DNA of 64,000 bases. It comes from Filosporella fistucella (lineage: Eukaryota > Ascomycota > Leotiomycetes > Helotiales). Both the position numbers and the translations under genes were made by a program. Shown piece by piece: positions 31,933-42,894 of the stretch. The notes under the pieces are model-generated. The model saw nothing but the letters and a program-made list of their open reading frames with translations, did no database searches and was not told where the DNA came from. The stretch spans positions 620,001 through 684,000 of the forward strand of contig JAQJZZ010000012.1 in assembly GCA_030077755.1 (NCBI GenBank), in the 5' to 3' direction. Within the stretch, counting starts at the first letter, position 1. The number at the start of each line of letters is the position of its first letter.

Positions 31933-33372
31933 ATGGCGACCAATAACCTCAAGCCGGTGCATAGTCTCATTCTCGACTCGGGACCTATAATCAAGAACGA
32001 TCCGGTCGTTTCAACGCTCATAGCGAAGGCCGAAAAACTTTATACCATCCCCGCAGTCATTGACGAACTTCGAGACCCTGCTACACGAGAACGCATCGAA
32101 AATACCCTTCTACCATTCCTGACTCTGAGGTCACCGAAAACGGCCAGTGTCAAAGCCGTGTCGGATTTTGCCAGAAAGACTGGAGATTTGGAAGTGTTGA
32201 GTAGAACAGATTTGCATGTTTTGGCCTTGACGTACGAGCTTGAGTGCGAAAGGAACAATGGCGACAGAAGGTTGCGCAACGTGCCAGGTCAGAAAAGGTT
32301 GAATGGAGAGATGCCCGCGGAAGATCAGGTACAAACACAAAATGCGCCAGCCGTTGTCGCAGATAATCCCGTCAAGCCAGTAGAACTTGCTCCTGCGCCG
32401 GTTCCTAAAACCAACATTTGGGGAGCTTTGGCGCCCGCGACGACAGTCACTCCCTCTCAGCCACCTTCAGATGATTTCCCTTCATTGAAGGCAGCAATGG
32501 AAAACACACAAATATCATCCTCATTGGAGATACCTCCAGCACCAAAGGTCACACTTCCTCGAAATACAATTGTGCAGACTGCTGAAGCTATCGGTACATT
32601 AAATTCTGTGCCCGAACCGCCAACTGAAGACTTATCTATAAAGCAACCGGAAGACACACAAGAGAACAATTCTTCAGAGATTCCCTCCGATCAACAACCA
32701 GAGGAAGACGAGGATGATTCGGAATTTGAAGGGTCGGATGGGGAAGGCTGGATCACACCATCCAATATCAAGAAAGTCCAGGAAAAAGATGCCAATGCGA
32801 ATTTCAAACCTAGCAAACTAGAGGAGACGATGGAAGCGGCAATCATCACCACCGATTTCGCCATGCAAAACGTTGCTCTCCGTATGAACTTACACCTTGT
32901 TTCCTCCTCACTCATGCGGATTCAAAATGTCAAGTCATGGGTTTTGCGCTGCCATGCCTGCTTTTATGTTACTAAGGATATGGCTAAACAGTTCTGCACC
33001 CGATGTGGAAAACCTACGATGTTACGAGTGTCTTGTTCTACAGACAGTAAAGGAGTCTTCAGATTACATCTGAAAAGAAACATGCAATGGAATACCAGAG
33101 GCAACGTGTATAGTGTTCCCAAGCCAATCGCAGGTACATCAAATGGCAAGATTGTCAGCGGTGGTGGTAAGGGAGGATGGGGTCAGAGTTTGATTCTGGC
33201 AGAGGATCAGAAGGAGTTTGTGAACGCCATGACTAGCGCCAGAAGGACTAAGGAGAAAGATCTTATGGATGAAGACTATCTGCCCAATCTGCTCTCTGGT
33301 GATAGAGGACGGATAGGCGGTCGACCAAAAATCGGAGCTGGCAGGAATATTAATGCCAAGAAGCGGAAATAG
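31933..33372 (+). CDS. NOB1: 20S pre-rRNA endonuclease Nob1
   Basis: PIN-domain nuclease that cuts 20S pre-rRNA at site D to give mature 18S rRNA in cytoplasmic pre-40S particles. Single exon, 479 aa. The PIN domain opens VHSLILDSGPIIKNDP, with the first catalytic Asp, and continues YTIPAVIDELRD, LEVLSRTDLHVLALTYELE. A disordered acidic linker (residues about 110-290) includes EEDEDDSEFEGSDGEGWITPSNI, whose WITPSN piece is a Nob1 hallmark. The zinc ribbon is LRCHACFYVTKD...FCTRCGKPTMLRVSC (two C-x2-C pairs), followed by HLKRNMQWNTRGNVYSVPKP and a basic C-terminus ending KKRK. Confidence 0.96.
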   Translation: MATNNLKPVHSLILDSGPIIKNDPVVSTLIAKAEKLYTIPAVIDELRDPATRERIENTLLPFLTLRSPKTASVKAVSDFARKTGDLEVLSRTDLHVLALTYELECERNNGDRRLRNVPGQKRLNGEMPAEDQVQTQNAPAVVADNPVKPVELAPAPVPKTNIWGALAPATTVTPSQPPSDDFPSLKAAMENTQISSSLEIPPAPKVTLPRNTIVQTAEAIGTLNSVPEPPTEDLSIKQPEDTQENNSSEIPSDQQPEEDEDDSEFEGSDGEGWITPSNIKKVQEKDANANFKPSKLEETMEAAIITTDFAMQNVALRMNLHLVSSSLMRIQNVKSWVLRCHACFYVTKDMAKQFCTRCGKPTMLRVSCSTDSKGVFRLHLKRNMQWNTRGNVYSVPKPIAGTSNGKIVSGGGKGGWGQSLILAEDQKEFVNAMTSARRTKEKDLMDEDYLPNLLSGDRGRIGGRPKIGAGRNINAKKRK

Positions 33373-33679
33373 AGTCTCAAAAATGACATTTGGCGTGCAA
33401 AATTATGGCTGGCATATGGAAGGAGTTGGCAGGAATTGTGAGTAGAATAGCGAAAACATTTTGATTTCCTACTGAGTGTAGCCAACGTGAACGCCCTCTC
33501 GTGAATGAAAAATCTGCACCGCAACGCCTGGTATACTCCAAAGCACACCATCCCATCCATACAACCCGTTGACTTTTCTCTCCTCTCAGCTACGTCCCAG
33601 GCGCAATGCAATTGCCCTCATATTTACTGACCCAGCACTCTCAGATCCTCTATTGATGATTAGCACACTTTCAATTCAT

Positions 33680-33895
33680 TCAGACCATAATTTCCTCCTC
33701 TAGCCTACGGGAAAACTCACTCTGCTGTGTCAAAAGCAGTCCATATCTCTTCTTCAAGGTAACACGATGCCTCGAGTATTTATCATCAGGCGAGAACCGA
33801 GCAGGGTGCGCAGACTTGGTGACCTCTCCTGACACAACTTTCTTAAGAGTGTAGACGCGCTTGCCGGCCGAATCGAGGGTGTACATGAGATGCAT
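33680..33895 (-). CDS. NOP10: H/ACA snoRNP protein Nop10
   Basis: Small core protein of H/ACA snoRNPs, which guide rRNA pseudouridylation. Single exon of 71 aa. The opening [20 protein letters not shown] is near-invariant, followed by [20 protein letters not shown] and [12 protein letters not shown]. The C-terminal [11 protein letters not shown] extends slightly past yeast Nop10 (58 aa). The protein is short enough to be missed by ORF length filters. It is convergent with NOB1 (307 bp between stops). Confidence 0.95.
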   Translation of the reverse strand: MHLMYTLDSAGKRVYTLKKVVSGEVTKSAHPARFSPDDKYSRHRVTLKKRYGLLLTQQSEFSRRLEEEIMV

Positions 33896-34569
33896 TTTGG
33901 TGGTTGGGTCTCCGGATTCTGATTAGAGGAATGAGTGCAGGAAGTTGCTTGCAGATTGCGGGGATTTAGAAAGTGTTGGTTGGTATTGGAAAACCGAGAA
34001 AGAGTGCTGTGGGGGATATGATATGGTGAATTGATACTTCGTGAATTTGAGGTCCAAAAAGAGCTTGGAGATAATTTTTTGGAGTTTTGCGATGCGGCAG
34101 GGATGCGGGGTCGCTAGCCTGGTTTCAGTCTAGTGCGATGGTACGGTAGACTCACGACGCTGTGGTGCAGAAATACAAAATGTGCTGGAGGCTCTTCGGG
34201 CATTTCTTGCGATCGACATATCAAATCCACTTTGTTCCTGGTTATCATTGTGGTTCCGTGTACAAGGTTACAATATTGATTCTATTTTTATTTTGGTATA
34301 CGGGTATGCCAGTATATTCTTGGATTCTGAGCTTCAACGCGCCCTTTTTCTGATTCTTGAATTGACACTACCTTCTTTTACCCTCAACCGTACGAAATGC
34401 CTGTCATTCAACAGCCTCCGCACCCTCCTGTTGTGTGAGGAAATGATGCACGAGGCTTGAGGCTGATTCGCTATAAAACCTTCGCATTCCCAATCTCGTT
34501 TTTCCTATCTTTTCTACACACTTTTCTCTATCGTCATCACTCCTTATGGGTTTATAAGTTGTACTTTCC
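33896..34569. other. Divergent intergenic region
   Basis: 674 bp between the NOP10 start (minus) and the F-box-like gene start (plus). Short ORFs (34162-34460) are T-rich and not protein-like. Confidence 0.45.
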
Positions 34570-35376
34570 ATGGCAAACATATTCCATTCCTCAGATCCGA
34601 TGGTATCCATCACCCTCGAGGGAAGCCGAGACGCGATTGATAACTCCAAGAACATACTGCTCCAAGTTGACGAAATCAGTCCTTCGCTTGCTTTTACTGA
34701 CCTTCCTCGCGAAATCAGAGATTATATCTACGGTCTCATTTTTCTCTCCGAAGAGCGCATTTATCCGAACAAAAAGCGAGCAAGAATATCAGATTACCTA
34801 GGGATACTTCGGACGAACCATCAAATCTACTCGGAGGTTGTGGAAGTACTTTATGGCCGCAATACCTTTCACATTCGTGGTGAGCCACCATGGACTGCTC
34901 CCGAGTTCTTGAATCTTGTCAGCAGCCAAAGGAGAGATGGTTATGTACGGCCATCAATGTGGGCTGTCGATACTAGCAAAGTCTGTATTGCTCGACATCA
35001 CTTGAGGAGACTATGGTTCCCATCTCACAACACAAACATCGCCAGACTCAAGCACCTTTTCTCTCTTCTGAAGTACTTTCCGAACTTGGAGCATTTACAC
35101 GTTGTATACTCCGGATCGTTCGGAGTTCGAGATATGGATGTGGTGGACATCTGTCGGCTTTTCCGGGATCGACGTCCTTTGGTAGAAAAGTTCACTCTCT
35201 ACAAGAGAATCAAATACACGCAGGCCGAAGATATTTCATGGATGTTGTGGGAGAAACCCTACAGAACTTGGAACAATATCTCAAATGATCCGAACCGTCG
35301 ACATATGTGGAGAAATCAGGATGGACAGTTGCGGCGGGCTGCTGTTGTCGACGCACCTCAGAATATACCAGAGTGA
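34570..35376 (+). CDS. F-box-like / fungal 'LPREIRDYIY' protein
   Basis: Single exon, 268 aa. After about 40 leading residues comes FTDLPREIRDYIYGLIFLSEE, then LGILRTNHQIYSEVVEVLYGRNTFHI. This is the common fungal F-box-like module (LP.EIR..IY...L, RTN.QI..E....LY..N.F). The rest (SLLKYFPNLEHLHVVY) resembles the degenerate repeat region of such proteins. F-box proteins bring substrates to SCF ubiquitin ligases, but many of these fungal relatives have no tested function. No introns are needed. The gene is convergent with the next gene (144 bp). Confidence 0.75.
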   Translation: MANIFHSSDPMVSITLEGSRDAIDNSKNILLQVDEISPSLAFTDLPREIRDYIYGLIFLSEERIYPNKKRARISDYLGILRTNHQIYSEVVEVLYGRNTFHIRGEPPWTAPEFLNLVSSQRRDGYVRPSMWAVDTSKVCIARHHLRRLWFPSHNTNIARLKHLFSLLKYFPNLEHLHVVYSGSFGVRDMDVVDICRLFRDRRPLVEKFTLYKRIKYTQAEDISWMLWEKPYRTWNNISNDPNRRHMWRNQDGQLRRAAVVDAPQNIPE

Positions 35377-35520
35377 AAGGTTATTAACCGCCATTAAAAT
35401 TGTTCAAAAACCTGGCTCGCCTTCAGAGCTTACATCCTCAACCTCAAAATTAAGTAAAAGGAAATCGTCATTGTCCTCCAGCATCCAACCAATACTTCAA
35501 TCTTATTCCCATCAAACCAC

Positions 35521-37172
35521 CTACGAACCCTGTTGAGCCTCGCCGTCTCTGGCACTATCATTCTGTCCAGTCCCAAGTAATACCAAAACTTCTTTCAATT
35601 CTGTATTAATCTCCTCTTGCGACAGTACTGGGATACAAGGGACCCGAGTGCGATCCATACTTGGCTGGTATCTTCGCTCCTCAATGATCACAGGCTCTTC
35701 ACGAATTCTCTCACGCCGGAACTGCTCCCTCCTCGGTAAGGGTTTGCGGAAAGGGTTTCCCTGTCTGGTACATCTGGTCATTCCCTGAGCATCAATTGTT
35801 TCCCCTTTGATCACAATCAAGATGTCAGCTTTCTCCGGCTGGCCCTTCCACCAGCCACCCCAACTCTTCGATGGAAGCGGCAGTCGCGACGCAATCGGCT
35901 CCAGTGCGACGAGCTTCCAAGCTCTTTCGTATCTCGTATCCGAAGTCAGGAATTCTCGATCTTGGAGCAGGAAATGGAGATCTCGTCTTGCTTGTGGTGG
36001 CAATGCTGCTATGGTCTCGGGAGAGACACTACACTCTTGGGCTGCAGCAATCTCATCATACTTGGCTTTCATCTCCTCTTGTGAGCAAGACTTAGGTTTC
36101 AGTAAGCTCGACCCATTGTCATAAGTCTCTGTCTCGTGAATTTTGAACCCAAAGAACCTCGAGGCCTTTTTGTTCAAGACAGCTTGCTCATTAACTGCCT
36201 GCCAAATCCACGTCTCGTATATGGAATCGATACCTAGATACTGCCTACGTGTTTGATGAGTACGGCCGCTCGCTAGAATGGATAGGGTATACATACTCTG
36301 AAGCCGTGGAATCAAAGCTCATAAAACTCCTTACATCGCTGCCCCTCCTCGCTCGCTGGTTAGGCAATACCCTTCTTTGCAAACCCGGCCCATTCATATC
36401 TGCACTTTGCTCTGCCATTCGCAAAAGACCAGGGATTTTCTGCTTAAATTCCATCAAAACGCCGCCCATCATTTTCTCCAATTTCTTTAGTTCCTCTTTC
36501 TTACTCTCGTCTTCCAGTTTCCCCCTAAATTTATCAGCTTGGCTCACATAACGATCTCCACTCCTTCCAATCCCCTATTTCAGCCTAGGAACAAGGGCAT
36601 GGGGAAAGAGGCTGAAATAAAAGATACAAACTCGACGCAGAAATACGAAATAAAACTCACCCTTTCTCCAGTTCCCTCAGCGCATTATACTGAGCCACAT
36701 TGACCAAATACCAAAGCCCCATCTTCACACTCTCAATCTCCTCAATTATCTTCTCTGACTCCACCTCACCTCCAACCTCGTCCCTAAAAATCCACCATGC
36801 CTCTGCGCCAGTGGCTCCTGACCAGTCACCCCAGACTCTTCTCTCCTCTCCTTCCTCTACACCCTGCAGTATAGTATCCCGCTCTTTCTCTACTTCCTGT
36901 ACTACCTTGCTGATCTTCTCATAATTTTTGCACAGAACGGCACAGATATGGTTAAGGAATTGATTGGGGAGAGAAGGAGTGGCAGAGAGGAGAGATGAGA
37001 GAGAGGTTAGGAGGGTGCTGGTTATTGTTATCTCTGTGGTGAATTCTTGAATGCGGCGCTGCGTCGTGATATATTTGGCCGTGAGGTCCACAAGAGAGGT
37101 TGCGACAATGTTGCCTGTCTTCACGGTTTCTAAGAGGGAATTTGCCTCTTCAGATTTAGAAGGCTCCGTCAT
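35521..37172 (-). CDS. Unrecognised helical protein
   Basis: Three exons (37172-36661, 36563-36335, 36240-35521) encode 486 aa; introns are 97 and 94 nt, longer than most here. The intron 1 acceptor was placed at 36564 because it alone keeps phase (LRELEKG-SGDRYVSQADKFRG). The N-terminal 110 residues (TGNIVATSLVDLTAKYIT, TQRRIQEFTTEITITSTLLTSL) resemble the helical N-terminal domains found at the front of many fungal signalling and STAND-type proteins. A charged helix follows (KLEDESKKEELKKLEKMMGG). The C-terminal exon has ETWIWQAVNEQA, a YERAWKLVALE stretch and a basic region (RREQFRRERIREEPVIIEERR). No catalytic motif is visible and no function is claimed. Confidence 0.65.
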
Positions 37173-37889
37173 CTTTGAAATATGAAAGGATCCCTTTATA
37201 TCCAGAGATGATTTTATGAAAGTGGATTCTGGTTGAAGAATATGGTGCAAAATGAAGAAAAAAGAAAATGATTGAGGAAAAGGAGGAAAGAAATAAATAT
37301 GATATGGTTCACACCCCCTCTATCTTCACATACCTAAACAAAACCATGCTGCTGCCTTCTCCTCCTTACGGGGATCTGCAAATGTCTATTTTTAATTCGC
37401 AAACTGTTGTCGCAGCTGAGACGTGAAATCCGATGGCTTGCATATCACTAGGCGCCAAGAGGCGTGTGCCAAGGCTCAGCCCTACAATGTCTATGACTTA
37501 GAATTGTAGGCACATAAGGATTTTTAGAGATATCAAAATATTGAAAGGTTGAATTGGGGTCTTTCGCTCTTTTTTTCTATCTATGATCGAGATAGGAGAT
37601 TTGATCTCAGACCAATACTGAAGGGTTTAATGGGTGTGGAGCATTTGGGGCTGGTAGGCAAGATTGGAAAACGAGAACTGCAGCGACAAAAGGACTGAAT
37701 CGGTTTCTCGCTATGAAATGTCAGTCTCTATTACTGCGCTGGTACTCCGTCCATATCTTCTGAATAGCCTCCTATCCTTAAAAGATCCTGGAAGAAAATG
37801 ACCCCGAACCCAAATCCAGCAGCCAGAACAATTGAAAACTCTATCATTTGCCTCATCCATTCTCTTCCCGCCTCTCACTGTTCCTGCCC
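37173..37889. other. Intergenic region, no gene seen
   Basis: 717 bp containing the promoter of the helical-protein gene and the 3' flank of the next minus-strand gene. Only a short overlapping ORF at its right end. Confidence 0.45.
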
Positions 37890-40070
37890 CTATCCCAAAA
37901 CCAAGACCTTAGAATCCTGATTTCCCTTCTTCCTCACCATACAACTCTCGCCCACTCTAATTCTCCACAAGCCTCCCTTTCCCACCCGAAACTTTACTCC
38001 GTTGCCGGTAGGACTGACCAGCTTAACACTGACTTTACCAGCAGTCACAATACAGATCCGATTATCTATTTCTTTCTCCTCATCTACGGTCTTGACTTCT
38101 TCGTTAACATGACCACGTAACCCGAGATCTAATGTATAGGACTTAGTAAGTAATCCATGCTCCTGCACCAATGTATCAGCTATCATGAGTCCCTCTTCTG
38201 CTTCCTCTAGATGCGAAGAGGAGAATGCAATGTTTTCGAAGACTGTGGTGCCATTCAGATGGCTTTGTTCACGGATAACACCAGCGTTTTGCTCCCAGGT
38301 GTTGGGGATGGCTAGGATTTCCGTTGGAGTGGAAGGTTGTTCTTGTTGAAGAGCAGGCTCAACGGGGTCTTGTAAGGGGGGAGGACCAGTGTTCCTGGCT
38401 GTGTTTCCATTAGAAGTGTCCTTGGGGTTCTCTCTGTCAAGTGCTACGCTTTCCTGCGTCTTCTCAGAGTCCGGTTTAGACTGCGTAAGAGTCGAAGTCT
38501 TTGAGGGAAACATTCTTGGAGGTGGCAAGATTGGAGTTTCGGCCCGTGAATGGATTGAAGATTGAGGTAGTGAGATATGGATTTCCTTTACCTGGGCTTG
38601 GCTGTCATTTGCGGAATTCGATTGAAGTTTCTGGGATGTCTCGGTTTCAGATTGAGGTTGGTTTTGAGTAAGACTGCTTCTTCTCGCAGCGTAAGGGTTG
38701 CGCAGCGGTGTTGTTTGGGCTGGGAGAACGAGTTGTTGTTGAGATTGACAGCCTTTAAGAACTGTCTCGAGTAGAGCCTCTCGGTTCTTTTCAACGTATG
38801 GTGAACTGACTGCGGTCTTTTGCGAAGTGGACCTAGATATTGTAGCTTTTCCAGAATGATTGTTGACGATCTCGCTGGTCGAGTGCGAATTAGACTTGAG
38901 TATGGATTTGATCTTCGTAGAAGTTAGTTGAGATTCTCCATCTTTTTGCATGCTCTCCTGAGAGTCCTTAATGACGTCCGAATCTTGGTGATGCTTTTTG
39001 CTGCTCTTTCGCTTCTTCTTTGGCGGAGTATCCTCAATCAAAATGACTTGACCCTCTGGGCCTTGCGAATCGTCTTGCTCCGAGTCCAGGAACCGAGCAT
39101 GTTTTTCTTCCTTTGGTTTCTCCCTCTCTGTGAGACGGCTGTCCCCATGTCCATTAATTATGATACTTGAGGTGACAGGAGTATCGAGGCAATCATCATC
39201 CGACAGCGCATTATTCTCATCGTTGGAAATGGGAAAGCGAGTATCAGTGACATCCTGTTGCAATTGGCTTCCTTGGCTGAAGCTATGACGATCACCCTTC
39301 TTTCTCTTCTTTTGCTTTGGCTGGTGATGTTTAGGTCTTTGTGGCAACAGAACCTCATCTACTACCGCACTGGCTGGTATCTCAACCCCATCGGGAGAGA
39401 CAAAGTTATTCTTCTTGCCGACACCAGAGACAAACTGTTTGATCCCATATTGGGCAAGACTCTTCCCGAAGCTCTTTCCATCAAAACCAGATTTGCTGCC
39501 TGAACCGAAAATATCAGAACGTGTCTCCGGACCTTTCTTCAGATTTTCAACAACCTCGGCATCTCGTTCATCATGTCGCATCTCATCGACAAGCTGCTGA
39601 CTCCCCTCCGATCTCCGGGTTTTCGGTCTTTTATGACTTCCTTGATCGTCATGATTCCCGTTGCTTCTCTGGCTGTTGTATCCATTGACAGAGCCAATTC
39701 CACCTGAAAACACATGACCGCCATTTCCCGACTTCTTTGGTGTGTTTGGCTGACCCTGGGATCCAGAAACACCATTCTGCGCAGAATTTTGAGAATTGCC
39801 GTTACTCGAAGACGACCCACTATTCTGATTTGCTCCAGGCCTGTATTTTCGATTTTTCTTGTGCTTTTTTCTTGCTACACCGTTTGCTCCATGCTCAGCA
39901 TTGACGACTGGCTCAATTGTGACTTGAGTCTCAGAATGCTTTCTTTTCTTATCCTTCTTCTTCACGGTCTGAACTTCAGGGCCCCGTACTCGTGGCGTCA
40001 TGGTGAACCCAAGATTGGCTTCCAATTTATCAAGGAGAGGATTATCTTGGCTATCTTGACTACTTTCCAT
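37890..40070 (-). CDS. Large basic nuclear-type protein with a cupin-like C-terminus
   Basis: Single coding exon, 726 aa, from the ATG giving MESSQDSQDNPLLDKLEANLG. The open frame two codons further up starts with TTG. The first 650 residues are disordered: Lys/Arg clusters (VKKKDKKRKHSE, KKHKKNRKYRP, KQKKRKKGDRH, PPKKKRKSSKKHH), Asn/Ser/Gly tracts and Gln-rich parts. Several basic clusters are strong nuclear localisation candidates. The last 75 residues (RICIVTAGKVSVKLVS, GVKFRVGKGGLWRIRVGESC) have the spacing of a small beta-barrel, similar to the cupin at the end of Mif2/CENP-C. That likeness is by eye only, and no CENP-C motif is seen elsewhere. No function is claimed. A 5' UTR intron lies just upstream. 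Confidence 0.8.
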   Translation of the reverse strand: MESSQDSQDNPLLDKLEANLGFTMTPRVRGPEVQTVKKKDKKRKHSETQVTIEPVVNAEHGANGVARKKHKKNRKYRPGANQNSGSSSSNGNSQNSAQNGVSGSQGQPNTPKKSGNGGHVFSGGIGSVNGYNSQRSNGNHDDQGSHKRPKTRRSEGSQQLVDEMRHDERDAEVVENLKKGPETRSDIFGSGSKSGFDGKSFGKSLAQYGIKQFVSGVGKKNNFVSPDGVEIPASAVVDEVLLPQRPKHHQPKQKKRKKGDRHSFSQGSQLQQDVTDTRFPISNDENNALSDDDCLDTPVTSSIIINGHGDSRLTEREKPKEEKHARFLDSEQDDSQGPEGQVILIEDTPPKKKRKSSKKHHQDSDVIKDSQESMQKDGESQLTSTKIKSILKSNSHSTSEIVNNHSGKATISRSTSQKTAVSSPYVEKNREALLETVLKGCQSQQQLVLPAQTTPLRNPYAARRSSLTQNQPQSETETSQKLQSNSANDSQAQVKEIHISLPQSSIHSRAETPILPPPRMFPSKTSTLTQSKPDSEKTQESVALDRENPKDTSNGNTARNTGPPPLQDPVEPALQQEQPSTPTEILAIPNTWEQNAGVIREQSHLNGTTVFENIAFSSSHLEEAEEGLMIADTLVQEHGLLTKSYTLDLGLRGHVNEEVKTVDEEKEIDNRICIVTAGKVSVKLVSPTGNGVKFRVGKGGLWRIRVGESCMVRKKGNQDSKVLVLG

Positions 40071-40072
40071 TG

Positions 40073-40121
40073 CTATCAATAGTTAAAATGAGTGGCCACA
40101 GTGCGACGGGATGAAACTTAC
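40073..40121 (-). other. Probable 5' UTR intron
   Basis: On the minus strand a GTAAGT donor at 40121 is followed by TTTTAAC and an acceptor ATTGATAG ending at 40073, two bases before the ATG at 40070. Size (49 nt) and signals match the coding introns in this window. Confidence 0.6.
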
Positions 40122-41091
40122 GACGCGCAAGAATTGATGATAAGATCGATCGTAGGGGTTGTTGATGATGGAAAGAAGAGATGGGAAAGAGAGTCGTGGA
40201 TGAGAAATAGATTAGGTGGTTTGAGGGAGTGAATCACTTGATAGGATAAGATGAAAAACGTGAGAACCGAATTTGAAGCTCTAGACTGGATTGACGGGGA
40301 GGGAGAGCTTGAAACTTGCGAAAGAGATAATTACGAGTAAAGTCAGAAATAGGGCATTGATAGGAGTTCGAGATTGGATTCGCCGTTGACTTTGTAAATT
40401 CAAACTAGCTGTAGTATAAACAAACGCTTGGTGACGAGACTACTTGATCAACACTCTTTGTTGAATCAGGCTTCCTGGGTATAGGTAATGCGCCTTCAAC
40501 TTTACTCCGAAAGACAATTTTAAAAGGAATATAATTATTTCAACTTCAATATTCATGACGATGTAGCACCATATAATTCAATCCATCCAAATGCCCAGAG
40601 TTGCCAAAAGAAGGGATTCCTAAAACCAACCAAAAAAAGGCAAAAATTCAACCGCCGTGCGAATAGTCGGAACAGCCGATCTAAACGTTAGGGTTGAATC
40701 TTAAGGATCTTGAGAAGCTACGTACTCGGCCATTGCGGCTTTGTGTGACATCAGTAAAGCACTTAACAAAATACATAATCAAAGCATAGGGACTTCTCGA
40801 CGCGTCATATAATTGAAAGTGATCTGTAGACTACTCGCAGCTCGTGGAAGATCTGTAGTTGGACTAGATAAGCTAATCCTCGAAATAATGTAGCAGTGAT
40901 GCTTGTCTGTATTCTCGTGTGCTGTATGAAAGCCATGGTAAAAGGGAAAGGAAATGCAAATGAGGTAAAAGAGACCACTAATACAAGCCCGTGTCATCAG
41001 ACTGAAGAGAATAACGCAGAAATGCCATCACGAAAAACCATCCCAATATCAACGCCGTTCCCAGCCTTTACCTATCATACTTCATAACTTC
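40122..41091. other. Intergenic region, no gene seen
   Basis: About 970 bp with the promoter of the basic nuclear-type protein and the 3' flank of the inhibitor-2 gene. AT-rich around 40500-40640. Short ORFs only. Confidence 0.4.
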
Positions 41092-41974
41092 CTATCTAGC
41101 ATTTCCATTCATCTGCTCATCTCCATCATCATCCAATGTATCCAAGTCTTCGGGATGTCCTAGCAGATTGGCCACATTTTTCATCTCGTAATGCTTCTTG
41201 CGCATCTCTTCGAATTTCCTATGTTTCTCTAGTTCTTCCTTGCTTAATCCCACATGTTCCTCTCCTTTAACATGGACAGCCTTCTCCTTCTTCTTGCCAT
41301 GCTCATCGAGATCATGCTCTGGGATATCCTCTTCTGGCTCGCCAAGACTAAGACCTGGGATCTCGTCTTCCTTTGCGCGTGAAGAGCGGCCGGGACTAAG
41401 ACCTGCTCTAGCCTTGTCGAGTTCATCGACCATGATCTCGTCGGTATCAAGCATACGAATTTCTTCCTCATCCTCGGTAGGGTCGTAATGCTTGGCATAA
41501 GGTGTCTTCGGCTCATCAATCTTCATGGTCGAATTCTTCTCTTGCTCGGTCAAATACAAATTTGCCTCGTCCCATTTCAATCGCATATTATTATCGTCTG
41601 TTGGAAGCCCATGCGAAGAATGACTGGATTGTCTTCGGGATCCTGCTGGTCGAGCTGCAGAAGAGGAACGTCTGTGACCGGCATTTTGAAGCGTGTTTTG
41701 AAGAGTTATATCTTTATCAGAGATCTCGCGGTCGAGATCTGGTCGGCTCGAGGTAGTGGGAGAGACCGCAGGAGGAGTTGTAGTAATCGGAGCCTGACGA
41801 GGAGGAGAACGGTGGTAAGAGTTCTTCAAAATACCTGTTTCTCTCAATTAGCTTGTGATGGACGAGGGGGACATTGCTGTAGTGGGGTGACTGATTACCT
41901 TTGGGTCGTTTCGAAGAAGGACTGGGAGGAGAATGAACTTGCTGAGGCTCTTCGACTGCCATATTGTCGCTCAT
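41092..41974 (-). CDS. GLC8: Protein phosphatase inhibitor 2 (Glc8 family)
   Basis: Regulator of type 1 phosphatase (PP1/Glc7). Two exons (41974-41899, 41834-41092) around a 64-nt intron with a GCTAATT branch site encode 272 aa. The splice creates [16 protein letters not shown], the KGILK PP1-binding motif. The second block [20 protein letters not shown] and the GSK3-type phosphosite region [18 protein letters not shown] follow. The third block is [20 protein letters not shown], equivalent to the inhibitory KHYNE helix. The middle is acidic and disordered, as usual. All three PP1 contacts are intact. Confidence 0.93.
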
Positions 41975-42894
41975 CGAAAAGGTTATCTGGAGATAGTCGG
42001 TATCTTTGCAGATTTGTCAAAGGTTGGTGTTTATCAGTTGTCGGTTGATGTGCGACAAAGCGGTGCTACGTAGGGTATTGTTTTGCAAGATGTAGGGTCT
42101 CGGAGGCGCAACGCTGGAGTTGTGTATTGTATGGTAGGGTGTGGTCAGATTATCTCGTGGCTTCGTAGTTCTTCGTGTGACCTTTGCGCAGCTGAGTATT
42201 CTCGTGATGGTGTCTTGTTTATGGTGTCTGTCTGCCCGCAATATCATGTGCAAACCTGAATAAGATGAGGTCGGCAGCAGGGGGTGGCTGGAGAAGGTGG
42301 TGTGGTGCTTCACTTCAGCCCAACGTCATTATTACTCAGCCGTTCAGCTCGAGTTTGAGAAAATCCAATCACAAATTATCAAAGATCATCGCAATTATCC
42401 TTCACTTCCATTCCACCGGCATGTATATATATGTATACATATACTGCTATTCATGCATATCAAAAACTTGTCCTCATCGTGTGCTGCCACGCTACCTTTA
42501 CCCCGCGCGTGCCATCAAAAATTTGACAGCATCGACCAAACGATCGCACCGCAGCAATGCACGTCACACCTCGCAGGAAGGGTCGCCCACTGTCAACTTC
42601 AATTGGTGCATCGTCAATGGCTTGAATAGCTTCATTTTGGCCAAGTAAGATTGTACGACCAAGCTGCAAGGCACTATTTCAGCCAATGCGGATCATCATT
42701 GAAGTGGGGTAGGGTTGGAGCGCCAGCCGCGGGTATCATGCCTTCAGCTAAAACGCGACATCAGAGGACTTAGATCGTCTGTGATATTGTATATTTGATT
42801 TAATTATATGGTATTTAGCTTCCCCTCCCAGTCCGGCCCTGTCCCTCTTCTAATGTACAAGGTTACCTCATTATTCATTCCTAGCGTCTAATTT
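41975..42894. other. Intergenic region with a TA-rich patch
   Basis: 920 bp between the inhibitor-2 start and the stop of the four-TM gene. A tatatatgtatacatata-type patch lies at about 42420-42442. No gene seen. Confidence 0.4.
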
